This document shows positions 1-7,543 of a stretch of 60,071 nucleotides of DNA, one piece after another. Source of the stretch: JAEDES01 sp045649455 (lineage in GTDB: Bacteria > Bacillota_I > Bacilli_A > RF39 > UBA660). The stretch is from NCBI GenBank assembly GCA_045649455.1, contig JAZRPV010000044.1, forward strand, positions 1-60,071, in the 5' to 3' direction. The notes beneath the pieces were generated by a model. The model saw only the letters and a program-made list of their open reading frames with translations, did not search any database and was not told the origin of the DNA. Numbering within the stretch: the stretch's first letter is position 1; every line of letters starts with the position of its first letter. The position numbers were made by a program, and so were the translations under genes.

Positions 1-2546
1 ATAGCATGTAATAATTTTTCTTCTGAAGTAAGTTCAGCCATTCCCTTAGGAGTAACTTTACCAACAAGGATATCTCCTTCATGTACTTCAGTACCAATTG
101 TTACAATACCATTTTCATCTAAGTTACGACGAGCTTCTTCACTTACATTTGGAATATCTCTTGTAATTTCTTCAGGTCCTAACTTAGTTTCACGACATTG
201 CATTTCATAATCTTCTAAGTGTAATGAAGTATATTTATCATCTTTAACTAAATTTTCATTTAAGATAATAGCATCTTCATAGTTATATCCATTGAATGTC
301 ATGAATGCAACAGTCATATTTTTACCTAAAGCAAGTTCACCTTTATCAGTTGAGTTACCATCAGCAAGAATTGTCTTACCAGCAACAACTTTATCTCCTA
401 CTTTAACAATAGGTCTTTGATGTGAACAAATACTTGAGTTTGCTAATTCGAAGTTAGCTAATTTATATGTATCTTTTCCTTCTTTTGTTTTAACAACAAT
501 TTTCTTAGCATCTGCATATTCAACAATACCATCAGCTTTTGCTACTATTTCAACTCCAGAGTCTTTAGCTGCTATAAATTCAACACCAGTTCCAACATAT
601 GGAGCTTCAGTCTTGATTAATGGCATAGCTTGACGTTGCATGTTAGCTCCCATTAACGCACGAGTAGCATCGTCGTGTTCTAGGAACGGAATACAACTTG
701 TAGTAACAGAAACAACTTGTTGTGGACTTACGTCGATATAATCAACTTGTTCTGGTTTTGCTAAAATATTTTCTCCACGGAAACGAGCGTTTACGTGTTC
801 ATCAATAATTGTATTATTTTCGTCTGTTCCAACTGTAGATTGAGAAATAATATAATCTAATTCTTCATCAGCTGTTAAATATTCAACATCATCAGTAATT
901 CTACAATTTTCAACAACACGATATGGAGTCATAATAAATCCATATTCATCAATTTTTGCATAACTTGCTAAAGATGTAATTAACCCGATATTTGGACCTT
1001 CAGGAGATTCAATCGGACAAATACGTCCATAGTGTGATGCATTAACGTCACGCACTTCAACTCCAGCACGGTCTCTTGATAAACCACCTGGTCCTAAAGC
1101 AGATAAACGACGTTTATTTGTAAGTTCAGCAATTGGGTTTGTTTGATCCATGAATTGAGAAAGTTGTGAACTACCAAAGAATTCTTTCATCGCAGCAGTA
1201 ACTGGACGAATATTAATTAATGTCTTTGGAGTAACTTCTTCCATTTCTTGAGTAGTCATTCTTTCACGAATAACTCTTTCCATTCTTGAAACACCAATTC
1301 TGAATTGGTTTTGTAATAATTCACCAACTTGGCGAATACGACGATTTCCTAAGTGGTCGATTTCATCAAAGTTTCCAACACCACTTAATAAGTTTAAGTA
1401 ATAAGAAACTGAAGCATATACATCAGAAATAGTTAATCTCTTAACATCAATATCTTGATCATTTCCGATTACAGCAATCTTTTTCTTTTTATCACTTGGA
1501 TCATAAATATTAACAACTTGTACTTTATTAAATTCATCTAATTCATCATTAATTAGAACTTCTTTAACTCCATAACCAGTAGCTAATACTTCTCTTAATT
1601 GTTCTAAATTAGCTTTAGTGATTTGTGTACCTTTTTCAAATACAACATTACCATTTTCATCTTTAATATCTTCAGCTAATGTTTGATCTAATAAACGATC
1701 GATTACATTAAGTTTACGATTAAATTTATAACGACCAACTCTAGCTAAATCATATCTAAATTCATCAAAGAAACATGTAATAATTTGGTTCTTAGAAGAA
1801 TCTAATGTAGCTGGTTCTCCTGGTCTTAATTTTTCGTAAATTTCAATTAAAGCTTCATCTGTGTTTTTAGTAGAATCTTTAGCTATAGTATTTTTGATAT
1901 ATTCGTTATCTCCAAACATAGCTAAAATATCTTCATCACTAGATAAACCAAAAGCACGTAATAATGTAGTTAAAGTAACTTTTCTAGTACGATCAATTCT
2001 TACGTATAATACATCTCTCGCATCAGTTTCAAACTCTAACCAAGTACCACGAGTTGGTATAATTTGGGAAGTAATTAATTCACGTCCATTTTTATCGATT
2101 TCACGATTAAAATAAACACTTGGAGAACGTACTAATTGAGAAACAATAACACGTTCAGCACCATTGATAACGAAAGTTCCACTATCAGTCATCACTGGCA
2201 TATCACCCATGAAGATTTCTTGTTCTTTTACTTCACCAGTTTCATGGTTAAATAAACGAACTTCAACTCTTAAAGGTGCAGAATATGTAGTTTCACGATC
2301 TTTGCTCTCTTTAATAGAATAACGAGGTTCATCAAAATGATAATCTCCGAATTCAAGCGATAAAGTTCCAGAGAAATTCTCTACTGGAAATAAATCTTCG
2401 AATACTTCTTTGATACCTGTTTCAACAAACCAATTGTAAGATTTCTTTTGAATTTCAAGTAAATCTTTTAATTCATAAGAGTTTCTAATTCTTGAGAAAT
2501 TACGTCTTTCTCTGTGGTCTCCACTCTTAACAATCTTATATGCCAC
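1..2546 (-). CDS. rpoB: RNA polymerase beta subunit (3' end cut by window edge)
   Basis: This is the N-terminal 848 codons of the catalytic beta subunit of RNA polymerase; the rest lies before position 1. The reading frame starts at a GTG (2544-2546) preceded by a GGGGTGA ribosome site. The rifampicin region is clear (SSQLSQFMDQTNP, then RRLSALGPGGL and the SHYGRICPIESPEGPNIGL block). At the position of E. coli His526 the codon is AAT (Asn, 1116-1118), as reported for naturally rifampicin-resistant Mollicutes. It lies 35 bp downstream of an RsmC-like methyltransferase gene and probably shares its promoter at 3246-3274. Identification is certain; the resistance phenotype is an inference. Confidence 0.98.
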   Translation of the reverse strand, partial: MAYKIVKSGDHRERRNFSRIRNSYELKDLLEIQKKSYNWFVETGIKEVFEDLFPVENFSGTLSLEFGDYHFDEPRYSIKESKDRETTYSAPLRVEVRLFNHETGEVKEQEIFMGDMPVMTDSGTFVINGAERVIVSQLVRSPSVYFNREIDKNGRELITSQIIPTRGTWLEFETDARDVLYVRIDRTRKVTLTTLLRAFGLSSDEDILAMFGDNEYIKNTIAKDSTKNTDEALIEIYEKLRPGEPATLDSSKNQIITCFFDEFRYDLARVGRYKFNRKLNVIDRLLDQTLAEDIKDENGNVVFEKGTQITKANLEQLREVLATGYGVKEVLINDELDEFNKVQVVNIYDPSDKKKKIAVIGNDQDIDVKRLTISDVYASVSYYLNLLSGVGNFDEIDHLGNRRIRQVGELLQNQFRIGVSRMERVIRERMTTQEMEEVTPKTLINIRPVTAAMKEFFGSSQLSQFMDQTNPIAELTNKRRLSALGPGGLSRDRAGVEVRDVNASHYGRICPIESPEGPNIGLITSLASYAKIDEYGFIMTPYRVVENCRITDDVEYLTADEELDYIISQSTVGTDENNTIIDEHVNARFRGENILAKPEQVDYIDVSPQQVVSVTTSCIPFLEHDDATRALMGANMQRQAMPLIKTEAPYVGTGVEFIAAKDSGVEIVAKADGIVEYADAKKIVVKTKEGKDTYKLANFELANSSICSHQRPIVKVGDKVVAGKTILADGNSTDKGELALGKNMTVAFMTFNGYNYEDAIILNENLVKDDKYTSLHLEDYEMQCRETKLGPEEITRDIPNVSEEARRNLDENGIVTIGTEVHEGDILVGKVTPKGMAELTSEEKLLHA

Positions 2547-2581
2547 TATATTCACCCCACATTTGATTTTTTATTGATTTT

Positions 2582-3169
2582 TTATTTTACGCTGCATTCC
2601 AAAATAAAAAATCCCTTTTTCTTTTCTAACACTTTAACAGTATACACTGTTTCAAGGTCGACAATTAGCGATTTAGCGCCTTGCTCTTTTCGAATTACTA
2701 GAAATAACTTCCCATTTTCTTCTAGATATTCTTTAGCATTCATCACTATGTCATACACTACTTTCTTACCAGCCCTTATCGGAGGGTTAGTAACAATGGA
2801 CGAGTACTTTGAAGAAATATTTTGATAAGTATTACTCTCAAACACATTAATATTATCAACACCATTCTCTTTTGCATTACGTTCAGTTAAATGTAACGCT
2901 CTAAGATTAACATCAACCATATCAACATGTGCTTTAGTAACTTTACCAAGTACAATACCAAATACTCCGTAACCGCAACCCATATCAAGAATTTTGCCTC
3001 CAACTGCTTCAAGCGGGATTGATTCAAGAAGAAGTCTACTGCCAAAATCCAAACCATCTTTAGAAAATACACCATTATCGGTTAAAAATGTAAATTTCTT
3101 ACCTAACACAAAACATTCTGTTTTTCTCACGTTACTAGGTAATTTCTCGTTAGTAAAATACTGCCCCAT
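2582..3169 (-). CDS. RsmC/YbxB-like class I SAM methyltransferase
   Basis: The 195-residue protein has a SAM-binding motif (ILDMGCGYGVFGI) and the NPP motif (IVTNPPIRAGK) of RsmC-type guanine-N2 rRNA methyltransferases. It corresponds to B. subtilis ybxB, which also sits between rplL and rpoB. The start was set at the ATG of MGQYFTNEK because AGGAGA lies 5 bases upstream; a longer frame into the leader would cross the promoter and the leader hairpin. It is the first gene of the unit that continues into rpoB. It probably methylates 16S rRNA, but the exact target base cannot be read from the sequence. Confidence 0.9.
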   Translation of the reverse strand: MGQYFTNEKLPSNVRKTECFVLGKKFTFLTDNGVFSKDGLDFGSRLLLESIPLEAVGGKILDMGCGYGVFGIVLGKVTKAHVDMVDVNLRALHLTERNAKENGVDNINVFESNTYQNISSKYSSIVTNPPIRAGKKVVYDIVMNAKEYLEENGKLFLVIRKEQGAKSLIVDLETVYTVKVLEKKKGFFILECSVK

Positions 3170-3188
3170 TTTTGTCTCCTTTATAGTG

Positions 3189-3235
3189 AAAAAAAAAGAG
3201 GAAGAAACCCTAATAATTTTTCTAGTTTTCTTCCT
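3189..3235 (-). terminator. terminator-like hairpin at the 5' end of the rsmC-rpoB transcript
   Basis: The arms AGGAAGAAAAC and GTTTCTTCCT (minus strand, one bulge) form a stem followed by a run of U. The predicted transcription start of the promoter at 3246-3274 falls only a few bases upstream, so the hairpin occupies almost the first 50 bases of the mRNA. It could be an attenuator for rsmC-rpoB, or simply a second terminator for rplJL read-through. Confidence 0.65.
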
Positions 3236-3245
3236 TTCGAAACAT

Positions 3246-3274
3246 ATAATATAACAAAATTCAATATTTGTCAA
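3246..3274 (-). promoter_or_regulatory. sigma-A promoter for rsmC-rpoB
   Basis: Minus-strand TTGACA (3269-3274) and TATTAT (3246-3251) are separated by exactly 17 bp. The site lies between the rplL terminator and the leader hairpin, so beta-subunit expression can be uncoupled from rplJL. Confidence 0.85.
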
Positions 3275-3307
3275 ACATTTTTACAAAAATTTACAAATTT
3301 TTCTCAC

Positions 3308-3338
3308 AAAAAAAACTCTAGAATAATTTCTAGAGTTT
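3308..3338 (-). terminator. rho-independent terminator after rplL
   Basis: An 11-bp perfect stem (AAACTCTAGAA paired with TTCTAGAGTTT, four-base loop) is followed on the minus strand by a U run. It lies 19 bp past the rplL stop. Confidence 0.9.
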
Positions 3339-3356
3339 AAATAGCTTAAAAGTTAA

Positions 3357-3725
3357 TTATTTAACTTCTACAGTAGCTCCAGCTTCTTCTAATTTAGCTT
3401 TGATTTCTTCAGCTTCAGCTACAGAAATGTTTTCTTTAACAACACCGTTTGAATCAACGATATCTTTAGATTCTTTTAATCCTAAACCAGTAATATCTTT
3501 AACAACTTTAATAACTCCAACTTTTCCAGCTCCAGCATCAGCGATTGATACAGTTACTGTACTTGGTGCAGCATCAGCAGCAGCTCCAGCAGCAGGTGCA
3601 GCTACAGCTACAGCACTTGGATCTACTCCAAATTCTTCTTTCATTGTGTCTACTAATTCTTTAATTTCTAATAAAGTCATTTCTTTTAAACTACTGATAA
3701 AATCTTCTCTTGTTAATTTAGCCAT
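3357..3725 (-). CDS. rplL: 50S ribosomal protein L7/L12
   Basis: This 122-residue protein of the ribosomal stalk recruits translation GTPases. The N-terminal dimerisation helix (SLKEMTLLEIKELVDTMKEE), the Ala-rich hinge (AVAAPAAGAAADAA) and the C-terminal domain (KVGVIKVVKDITGLGLKESKD) are all present at normal length. It follows rplJ by 40 bp with an AGGAGG-type site and ends at a strong terminator. It is controlled with rplJ by the L10 leader. Confidence 0.98.
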   Translation of the reverse strand: MAKLTREDFISSLKEMTLLEIKELVDTMKEEFGVDPSAVAVAAPAAGAAADAAPSTVTVSIADAGAGKVGVIKVVKDITGLGLKESKDIVDSNGVVKENISVAEAEEIKAKLEEAGATVEVK

Positions 3726-3765
3726 TGTTATAATCCTCCTATATTTTTTATTTTATTATTTTTAA

Positions 3766-4260
3766 TTAATTTTCTTCTTTTTGTTGACTATATAAGTCTA
3801 AGCAAATTGATAAGTCTCTTGCGATTCCAATCATACCACCAGCAAGCATAGTAAGTAGTCCTTCTCTTGATGGGATAGTAGCATATTCAGCTAATTTAGC
3901 TTGATCAGCTTTTTCTCCATCAACAATCCCTACTTTTAAAACTAATGCTGGGTGATCCTTAGCAAATTCTGATAATGTCTTAATTGGTGCTATTTGGTCT
4001 TCACCATATGCAAATGCACTTGGACCATTTAATTCATCATTAAGATCAATACCTAAATCATTGAAAGCTCTAGCCATTAAAGTATTTTTGTATACTTTAT
4101 AATCAGAATTTGATTCTCTTAATTTGATACGTAATTCTTTTGTTTCACTATCTGTCATACCACGATAATCGAATAAAACGATAGTTTTAGCAGCTGAAGC
4201 ACGTTCTTTAATTTCATCAATTACTAATTGCTTTTGCTCTAAGATTTTTTGACTTGCCAT
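3766..4260 (-). CDS. rplJ: 50S ribosomal protein L10
   Basis: L10 forms the base of the ribosomal stalk and carries L7/L12 dimers. The start was placed at MASQKILEQKQ because AAGGAGGTG lies just upstream; the frame is open further but that part belongs to the leader RNA. The N-terminal rRNA-binding domain (IVLFDYRGMTDSETKELRIKLRE) and the C-terminal helix that binds L7/L12 (GGMIGIARDLSICLDLYSQQKE) are visible. The predicted protein has 164 residues, normal for the family. It is co-transcribed with rplL behind an L10 autoregulatory leader. Confidence 0.97.
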   Translation of the reverse strand: MASQKILEQKQLVIDEIKERASAAKTIVLFDYRGMTDSETKELRIKLRESNSDYKVYKNTLMARAFNDLGIDLNDELNGPSAFAYGEDQIAPIKTLSEFAKDHPALVLKVGIVDGEKADQAKLAEYATIPSREGLLTMLAGGMIGIARDLSICLDLYSQQKEEN

Positions 4261-4293
4261 AAAACACCTCCTTAATCTAATTAGGGATGCCAT

Positions 4294-4400
4294 ATAAAAA
4301 GTTCTTTAACTAGAACGCCAAAGAACTTTTTTGATTACTTATTTAAAGTCCTCGGTAGGATTTATTTTAATACCTACTGTCTATGGCACCAACAAATTGT
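4294..4400 (-). promoter_or_regulatory. L10 leader with attenuator upstream of rplJ
   Basis: The 5' part has the conserved L10-binding fold: GTAGGTATT is paired against TCCTACC, followed by GAGGACTTTAAA. The 3' part is a 12-bp hairpin (AAAAAGTTCTTT with AAAGAACTTTTT, 4296-4331) ending in U residues that acts as the attenuator. This is the Firmicute L10-leader arrangement; excess L10 or L10-L12 complex is expected to favour termination. Confidence 0.85.
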
Positions 4401-4404
4401 CTTT

Positions 4405-4433
4405 ATTATATCCTACAAAATCCTATTTGTCAA
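4405..4433 (-). promoter_or_regulatory. sigma-A promoter for rplJL
   Basis: A perfect TTGACA (4428-4433) and TATAAT (4405-4410) are separated by 17 bp on the minus strand. The -35 hexamer overlaps the last codons of rplA. Confidence 0.9.
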
Positions 4434-5118
4434 AACTATTTTCAACTTTGATTCCAGGACCCATAGTAGAAGTTATTGAAATATTCTTAACATATTCACC
4501 TTTTACTGTTGCAGGTTTAATTCTAAGAATTTGTCCAACAAATGCATCTAAGTTAGCTAATAAGTCTTCTTCTGAGAAAGAAACTTTTCCGATAACACCG
4601 TGAATATTTCCAAAACTATCTGTTCTATATTCAACACGTCCAGCTTTAACTTCATCTACTGCTTTAGCAACATCCATTGTAACTGTTCCAGTTTTAGGGT
4701 TTGGCATTAATCCTTTTGGTCCTAAAACTTTTCCTAATTTACCAAGTAATGGCATCATATCAGGAGTAGCAATCATAGTATCGAAATCGAACCAATTTTC
4801 TTTTTCGATTTTTTCAAGCATATCTACGTCACCAACATAGTCAGCTCCAGCTTCTTTAGCTTGATTTGCTTTTTCTCCTTTAGCAATAACTAAAACTTTT
4901 TTAGTTTTTCCTGTTCCTTTTGGAAGTACGATAGCACCTCTTAATTGTTGATCTGCTTTTTTAGTATCTAAGTTTAATCTCATAGCTACTTCTACAGAAC
5001 CATCAAATGAACTAGTTGAAGTTTCTTTTACTAACTTAACTGCTTCTTCTTTAGTATATACTTTACCTTTTTCAATTTTTGAAACAGCTTCAGTATATTT
5101 CTTACTTCTTTTTCCCAT
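4423..5118 (-). CDS. rplA: 50S ribosomal protein L1
   Basis: L1 (231 residues) binds the L1 stalk of 23S rRNA near the E site. The sequence has the typical N-terminal MGKRSKKYTEAVSKIEKGKVY, the central LGKLGKVLGPKGLMPNPKTGTV signature and the C-terminal STMGPGIKV. It follows rplK by about 100 bp that can fold next to its ribosome site. The stop codon overlaps the rplJ promoter. L1 is a known translational repressor of its own operon, and two candidate RNA targets lie upstream. Confidence 0.98.
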   Translation of the reverse strand: MGKRSKKYTEAVSKIEKGKVYTKEEAVKLVKETSTSSFDGSVEVAMRLNLDTKKADQQLRGAIVLPKGTGKTKKVLVIAKGEKANQAKEAGADYVGDVDMLEKIEKENWFDFDTMIATPDMMPLLGKLGKVLGPKGLMPNPKTGTVTMDVAKAVDEVKAGRVEYRTDSFGNIHGVIGKVSFSEEDLLANLDAFVGQILRIKPATVKGEYVKNISITSTMGPGIKVENSFDK

Positions 5119-5134
5119 TTTCTTTTTCCTCCTT

Positions 5135-5187
5135 ATGTGGTTAAGCGGATTTTAATTTGAAATTCCTTCCACATAGGTAAAACCTAT
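5135..5187 (-). promoter_or_regulatory. RNA hairpins upstream of rplA, possible L1 control element
   Basis: In the rplK-rplA spacer the minus strand can form a small hairpin (ATAGGT with ACCTAT) followed by a stem ATGTGG/CCACAT that ends right at the AAGGAGG ribosome site of rplA. This placement suits translational control, but no experiment or alignment supports it here. Confidence 0.4.
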
Positions 5188-5220
5188 ATGAATAATCTAT
5201 ATTTTAATTACTCTAATTAA

Positions 5221-5652
5221 TTATTCTTGACCTTCAATAGCAATTCCCATGTTTTTAGCTGTACCAGCAACTGTTTTCATTGCTGCTTCAACATCATATG
5301 CGTTTAAGTCAGGTAATTTAATTTCAGCGATTTCTTTTAATTGATCTTGAGATAAAGTTGCAACTTTTTCTTTTGATCCTTTAACTGAACCTTTAGCTAC
5401 CTTAGCATATTTCTTTAATAAGAATGCTGTTGGTGGAGTCTTAATAATAAAATCAAAACTTCTGTCATCATAAATTGAAATTTCTACTGGTAAGATATCT
5501 CCCATCTTTTCTCTAGTAGCATCATTATATCTTGTACAGAACTCTTGTAGATTGATTCCTGCAGGTCCTAAAACAGTTCCAACTGGTGGAGCTGGTGTAG
5601 CTTTTCCTGCTGGGATTTGTAATTTAATTTTCTTAATTGCTTCCTTTGCCAC
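5221..5652 (-). CDS. rplK: 50S ribosomal protein L11
   Basis: L11 (143 residues) helps form the GTPase-associated centre. LQIPAGKATPAPPVGTVLGPAGINL is the classic N-terminal signature. The start is the GTG of VAKEAIKKIKLQ, 6 bases after GGAGGTG; an earlier in-frame GTG overlaps the ribosome site and is unlikely. It is the first gene of rplK-rplA, with its own promoter in the nusG-rplK gap and a probable L1-binding leader. Confidence 0.97.
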   Translation of the reverse strand: MAKEAIKKIKLQIPAGKATPAPPVGTVLGPAGINLQEFCTRYNDATREKMGDILPVEISIYDDRSFDFIIKTPPTAFLLKKYAKVAKGSVKGSKEKVATLSQDQLKEIAEIKLPDLNAYDVEAAMKTVAGTAKNMGIAIEGQE

Positions 5653-5686
5653 GAAAAACACCTCCTAAATTTTATAAGTTTTCGCG

Positions 5687-5739
5687 AGTGGTACAAATAG
5701 CTTGATTACCGCTTTTAAATGCAAACCATGCTTCCCACT
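5687..5739 (-). promoter_or_regulatory. probable L1-binding leader of rplK-rplA
   Basis: The minus-strand RNA AGTGGGAAGC...CCACT closes a stem around an internal loop and short hairpins, resembling the L1 site of 23S rRNA and the L1 mRNA operator. It lies between promoter and rplK ribosome site. The match is by eye to the known motif; covariance was not tested. Confidence 0.55.
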
Positions 5740-5768
5740 AAATCTATATTAATAAATATAGCACCAAA

Positions 5769-5797
5769 ATAATATCATACTATTTTTATTAATGCAA
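5769..5797 (-). promoter_or_regulatory. promoter for rplK-rplA
   Basis: TTGCAT (5792-5797), a 17-bp spacer and TATTAT (5769-5774), with a TG one base before the -10, lie just after the nusG stop on the minus strand. Confidence 0.7.
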
Positions 5798-5800
5798 GTA

Positions 5801-6337
5801 TTAATTTGCTTTTTCTATTTGACTTAATTCAACTTCTACTGAAGTTTCTTGTCCGAATAAGTCAACTAAAAGCATAACTTTTTTACTAGGTAAGTCAACT
5901 GAGTCAACTTTACCAAACATACCATTGAATGGTCCAGCGATAATTTTAACTTTAGCTCCTTCTGTAAGTTCAGTATCAACATCGATTCTACTGATACCCA
6001 TATTACCAAGAATATTATCAACTTCTGAAGGTTGTAATGGAGTTGGCTTAGCACCTTTACCACTTGATCCAATGAATCCAGTAACACCAGGTGTATTACG
6101 AACAACATACCAAGCTTCATCTGTCATAACCATTTCAACTAAAATGTAACCAGGGAACATCTTTTTAATCTTTTCCTTAGTAACACCATCTTTAACTTCT
6201 ACTACTTTTTCTTCTGGAATTACAACTCTATGTATATAGTCTTGCATTTCCATTGATTCAGCTCTCATTTCAAGTTTTTCTTTTACTTTATTCTCATGTC
6301 CAGAATAAGTATTTACTACAAACCATTGTTTATCCAT
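5801..6337 (-). CDS. nusG: transcription elongation/antitermination factor NusG
   Basis: NusG (178 residues) binds RNA polymerase and affects pausing and coupling to ribosomes. The NGN domain starts WFVVNTYSGHENKVKEKLE, and the C-terminal KOW domain contains GAKVKIIAGPFNGMFGKVDSVD. It follows secE by 15 bp, the usual pairing. Length and motifs are normal. Confidence 0.98.
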   Translation of the reverse strand: MDKQWFVVNTYSGHENKVKEKLEMRAESMEMQDYIHRVVIPEEKVVEVKDGVTKEKIKKMFPGYILVEMVMTDEAWYVVRNTPGVTGFIGSSGKGAKPTPLQPSEVDNILGNMGISRIDVDTELTEGAKVKIIAGPFNGMFGKVDSVDLPSKKVMLLVDLFGQETSVEVELSQIEKAN

Positions 6338-6352
6338 AATCTAACTCCTTTT

Positions 6353-6706
6353 TTATCTAAAAATTGATTGAATTAATGCAAAGATAATATCTACTGCATA
6401 AAAGAATAGTGCGCAAAAAACTATAAAGAAAATTGTCGCTATAGAATAACGAATCATATCTTTTTTATTTGGCCAGTGAACACTAAGTGTTTCACTCTTA
6501 ACACCATGACAGAAAATTCTAAATCTTACCCAAAGACTTTTCTTTTCTTTCTTAGCAGTTTTTTTAGAATCAGTCTTCTTTTTAGATACTTCTTTCTTTT
6601 CTTTCTTTTCTTTTTTATCTTTCTTTTCTTCTTTTACTTTGATATCTTTTTTAATTTCATCAATATCATATTTTTCTTTTTTCTCTTTTTTTCTTACTTC
6701 AGCCAT
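6353..6706 (-). CDS. secE: preprotein translocase subunit SecE with lysine-rich extension
   Basis: The C-terminal 50 residues contain the conserved SecE core (GVKSETLSVHWPNKKDMIRYS then one transmembrane helix FFIVFCALFFYAVDIIFALI). SecE clamps SecY in the SecYEG channel. The N-terminal 60 or so residues are almost only Lys, Glu and Asp, so the protein (117 residues) is longer than the roughly 60 residues of B. subtilis SecE. It precedes nusG as usual; the rpmG gene often found upstream is absent here. Confidence 0.95.
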   Translation of the reverse strand: MAEVRKKEKKEKYDIDEIKKDIKVKEEKKDKKEKKEKKEVSKKKTDSKKTAKKEKKSLWVRFRIFCHGVKSETLSVHWPNKKDMIRYSIATIFFIVFCALFFYAVDIIFALIQSIFR

Positions 6707-6763
6707 ATTCTCACCTATCCCAATTTTTTATCAAAATAAAAACACTTCCAAGTGCTCACCTAT

Positions 6764-6792
6764 AAAATAGCATAAACACCTAGAAATGTCAA
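6764..6792 (-). promoter_or_regulatory. sigma-A promoter for secE-nusG
   Basis: TTGACA (6787-6792), a 17-bp spacer and TATTTT (6764-6769) lie on the minus strand immediately downstream of the preceding gene's stop codon at 6798. Confidence 0.8.
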
Positions 6793-6797
6793 CATTT

Positions 6798-7496
6798 TTA
6801 GCTTAAACTAAACACTCTAACAATTATTGCAACAATAATCGAAATAGTAAATATAATCGCTGGATAAACCAAATAATTAATATATGCAGCATCATTAGAT
6901 TTATTTATTTGTCTATATATTACAGAATTAATTCCCTCATTAACATCTACTTTATCTAGATGTGAAGTATCTGTAGGAATTCCATCTCCTCCAACTTCTT
7001 TTTCTAAAGATGCTAAATCTCTTTTTCTCTTCTCTAAATCATATTCACATAGATAAACAGAAGCTCCTCTTTCTACAACACCTCTATAATAAGGGACATC
7101 CCCATCAGGTAAAAATTGTGCAAAACTATCAAAATTCTCTTTCAAATAGTTTTGATTTAACCAATATAAACATTTTGTATAAATACCAATTTGAATATAA
7201 CTAGAATTATATATATCTTCTTTTATAAATCTTTTTCGTTCTAAAGGACTAGTAGGCATTTCTAATAAAGATTTAAATCTAATTTGATTTAATTCGTGAT
7301 TCATTAATTCAATTTCTTTCGGATGAAAACTCTTAACACAATATCCTCTATCATGAACATATTTCATCGCTCTATCAATATTAAGAAACACTTCTCTCAT
7401 TTCTTCTTCACTATGTCTTACTTTTATCCATGATTCTAATGACACAGAATCATAAGTAGCATTACTAGAATTTAAATTGTTACGATCCATAGCCAT
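6798..7496 (-). CDS. membrane protein with a degenerate protein-kinase-like C-lobe
   Basis: I do not recognise a named family. Residues 20-90 read like a kinase C-lobe that has lost its catalytic residues: a helix ending AMKYVHDRGY, then VKSFHPKEIELM where active kinases have HRDxKPxN, then IRFKSLLEM where they have the DFG strand. No glycine-rich loop or catalytic lysine is present. A single transmembrane helix (about residues 205-230) closes the 232-residue protein, so the bulk should face the cytoplasm. It sits 47 bp after a sigma factor gene and ahead of secE, where B. subtilis has rpmG. It could be a pseudokinase or a regulator of the neighbouring sigma factor; both are inference. Confidence 0.6.
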   Translation of the reverse strand: MAMDRNNLNSSNATYDSVSLESWIKVRHSEEEMREVFLNIDRAMKYVHDRGYCVKSFHPKEIELMNHELNQIRFKSLLEMPTSPLERKRFIKEDIYNSSYIQIGIYTKCLYWLNQNYLKENFDSFAQFLPDGDVPYYRGVVERGASVYLCEYDLEKRKRDLASLEKEVGGDGIPTDTSHLDKVDVNEGINSVIYRQINKSNDAAYINYLVYPAIIFTISIIVAIIVRVFSLS

Positions 7497-7543
7497 ACAA
7501 TCACCCTATTATTATTATAAATCTAAATAAAAAAAAAGACAAA

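Noticed and set aside
3400..3765. Long open frame on the plus strand opposite rplL
   Set aside because: It is a shadow of the Ala-rich rplL codons, with no ribosome site or family match. The same holds for other plus-strand frames opposite rsmC, nusG, gyrB, dnaX and dnaA.
6741..6757. Hairpin CACTTGGAAGTG with U run just after the secE promoter
   Set aside because: At most a 4-bp stem remains with a realistic loop, too weak for a terminator or attenuator.
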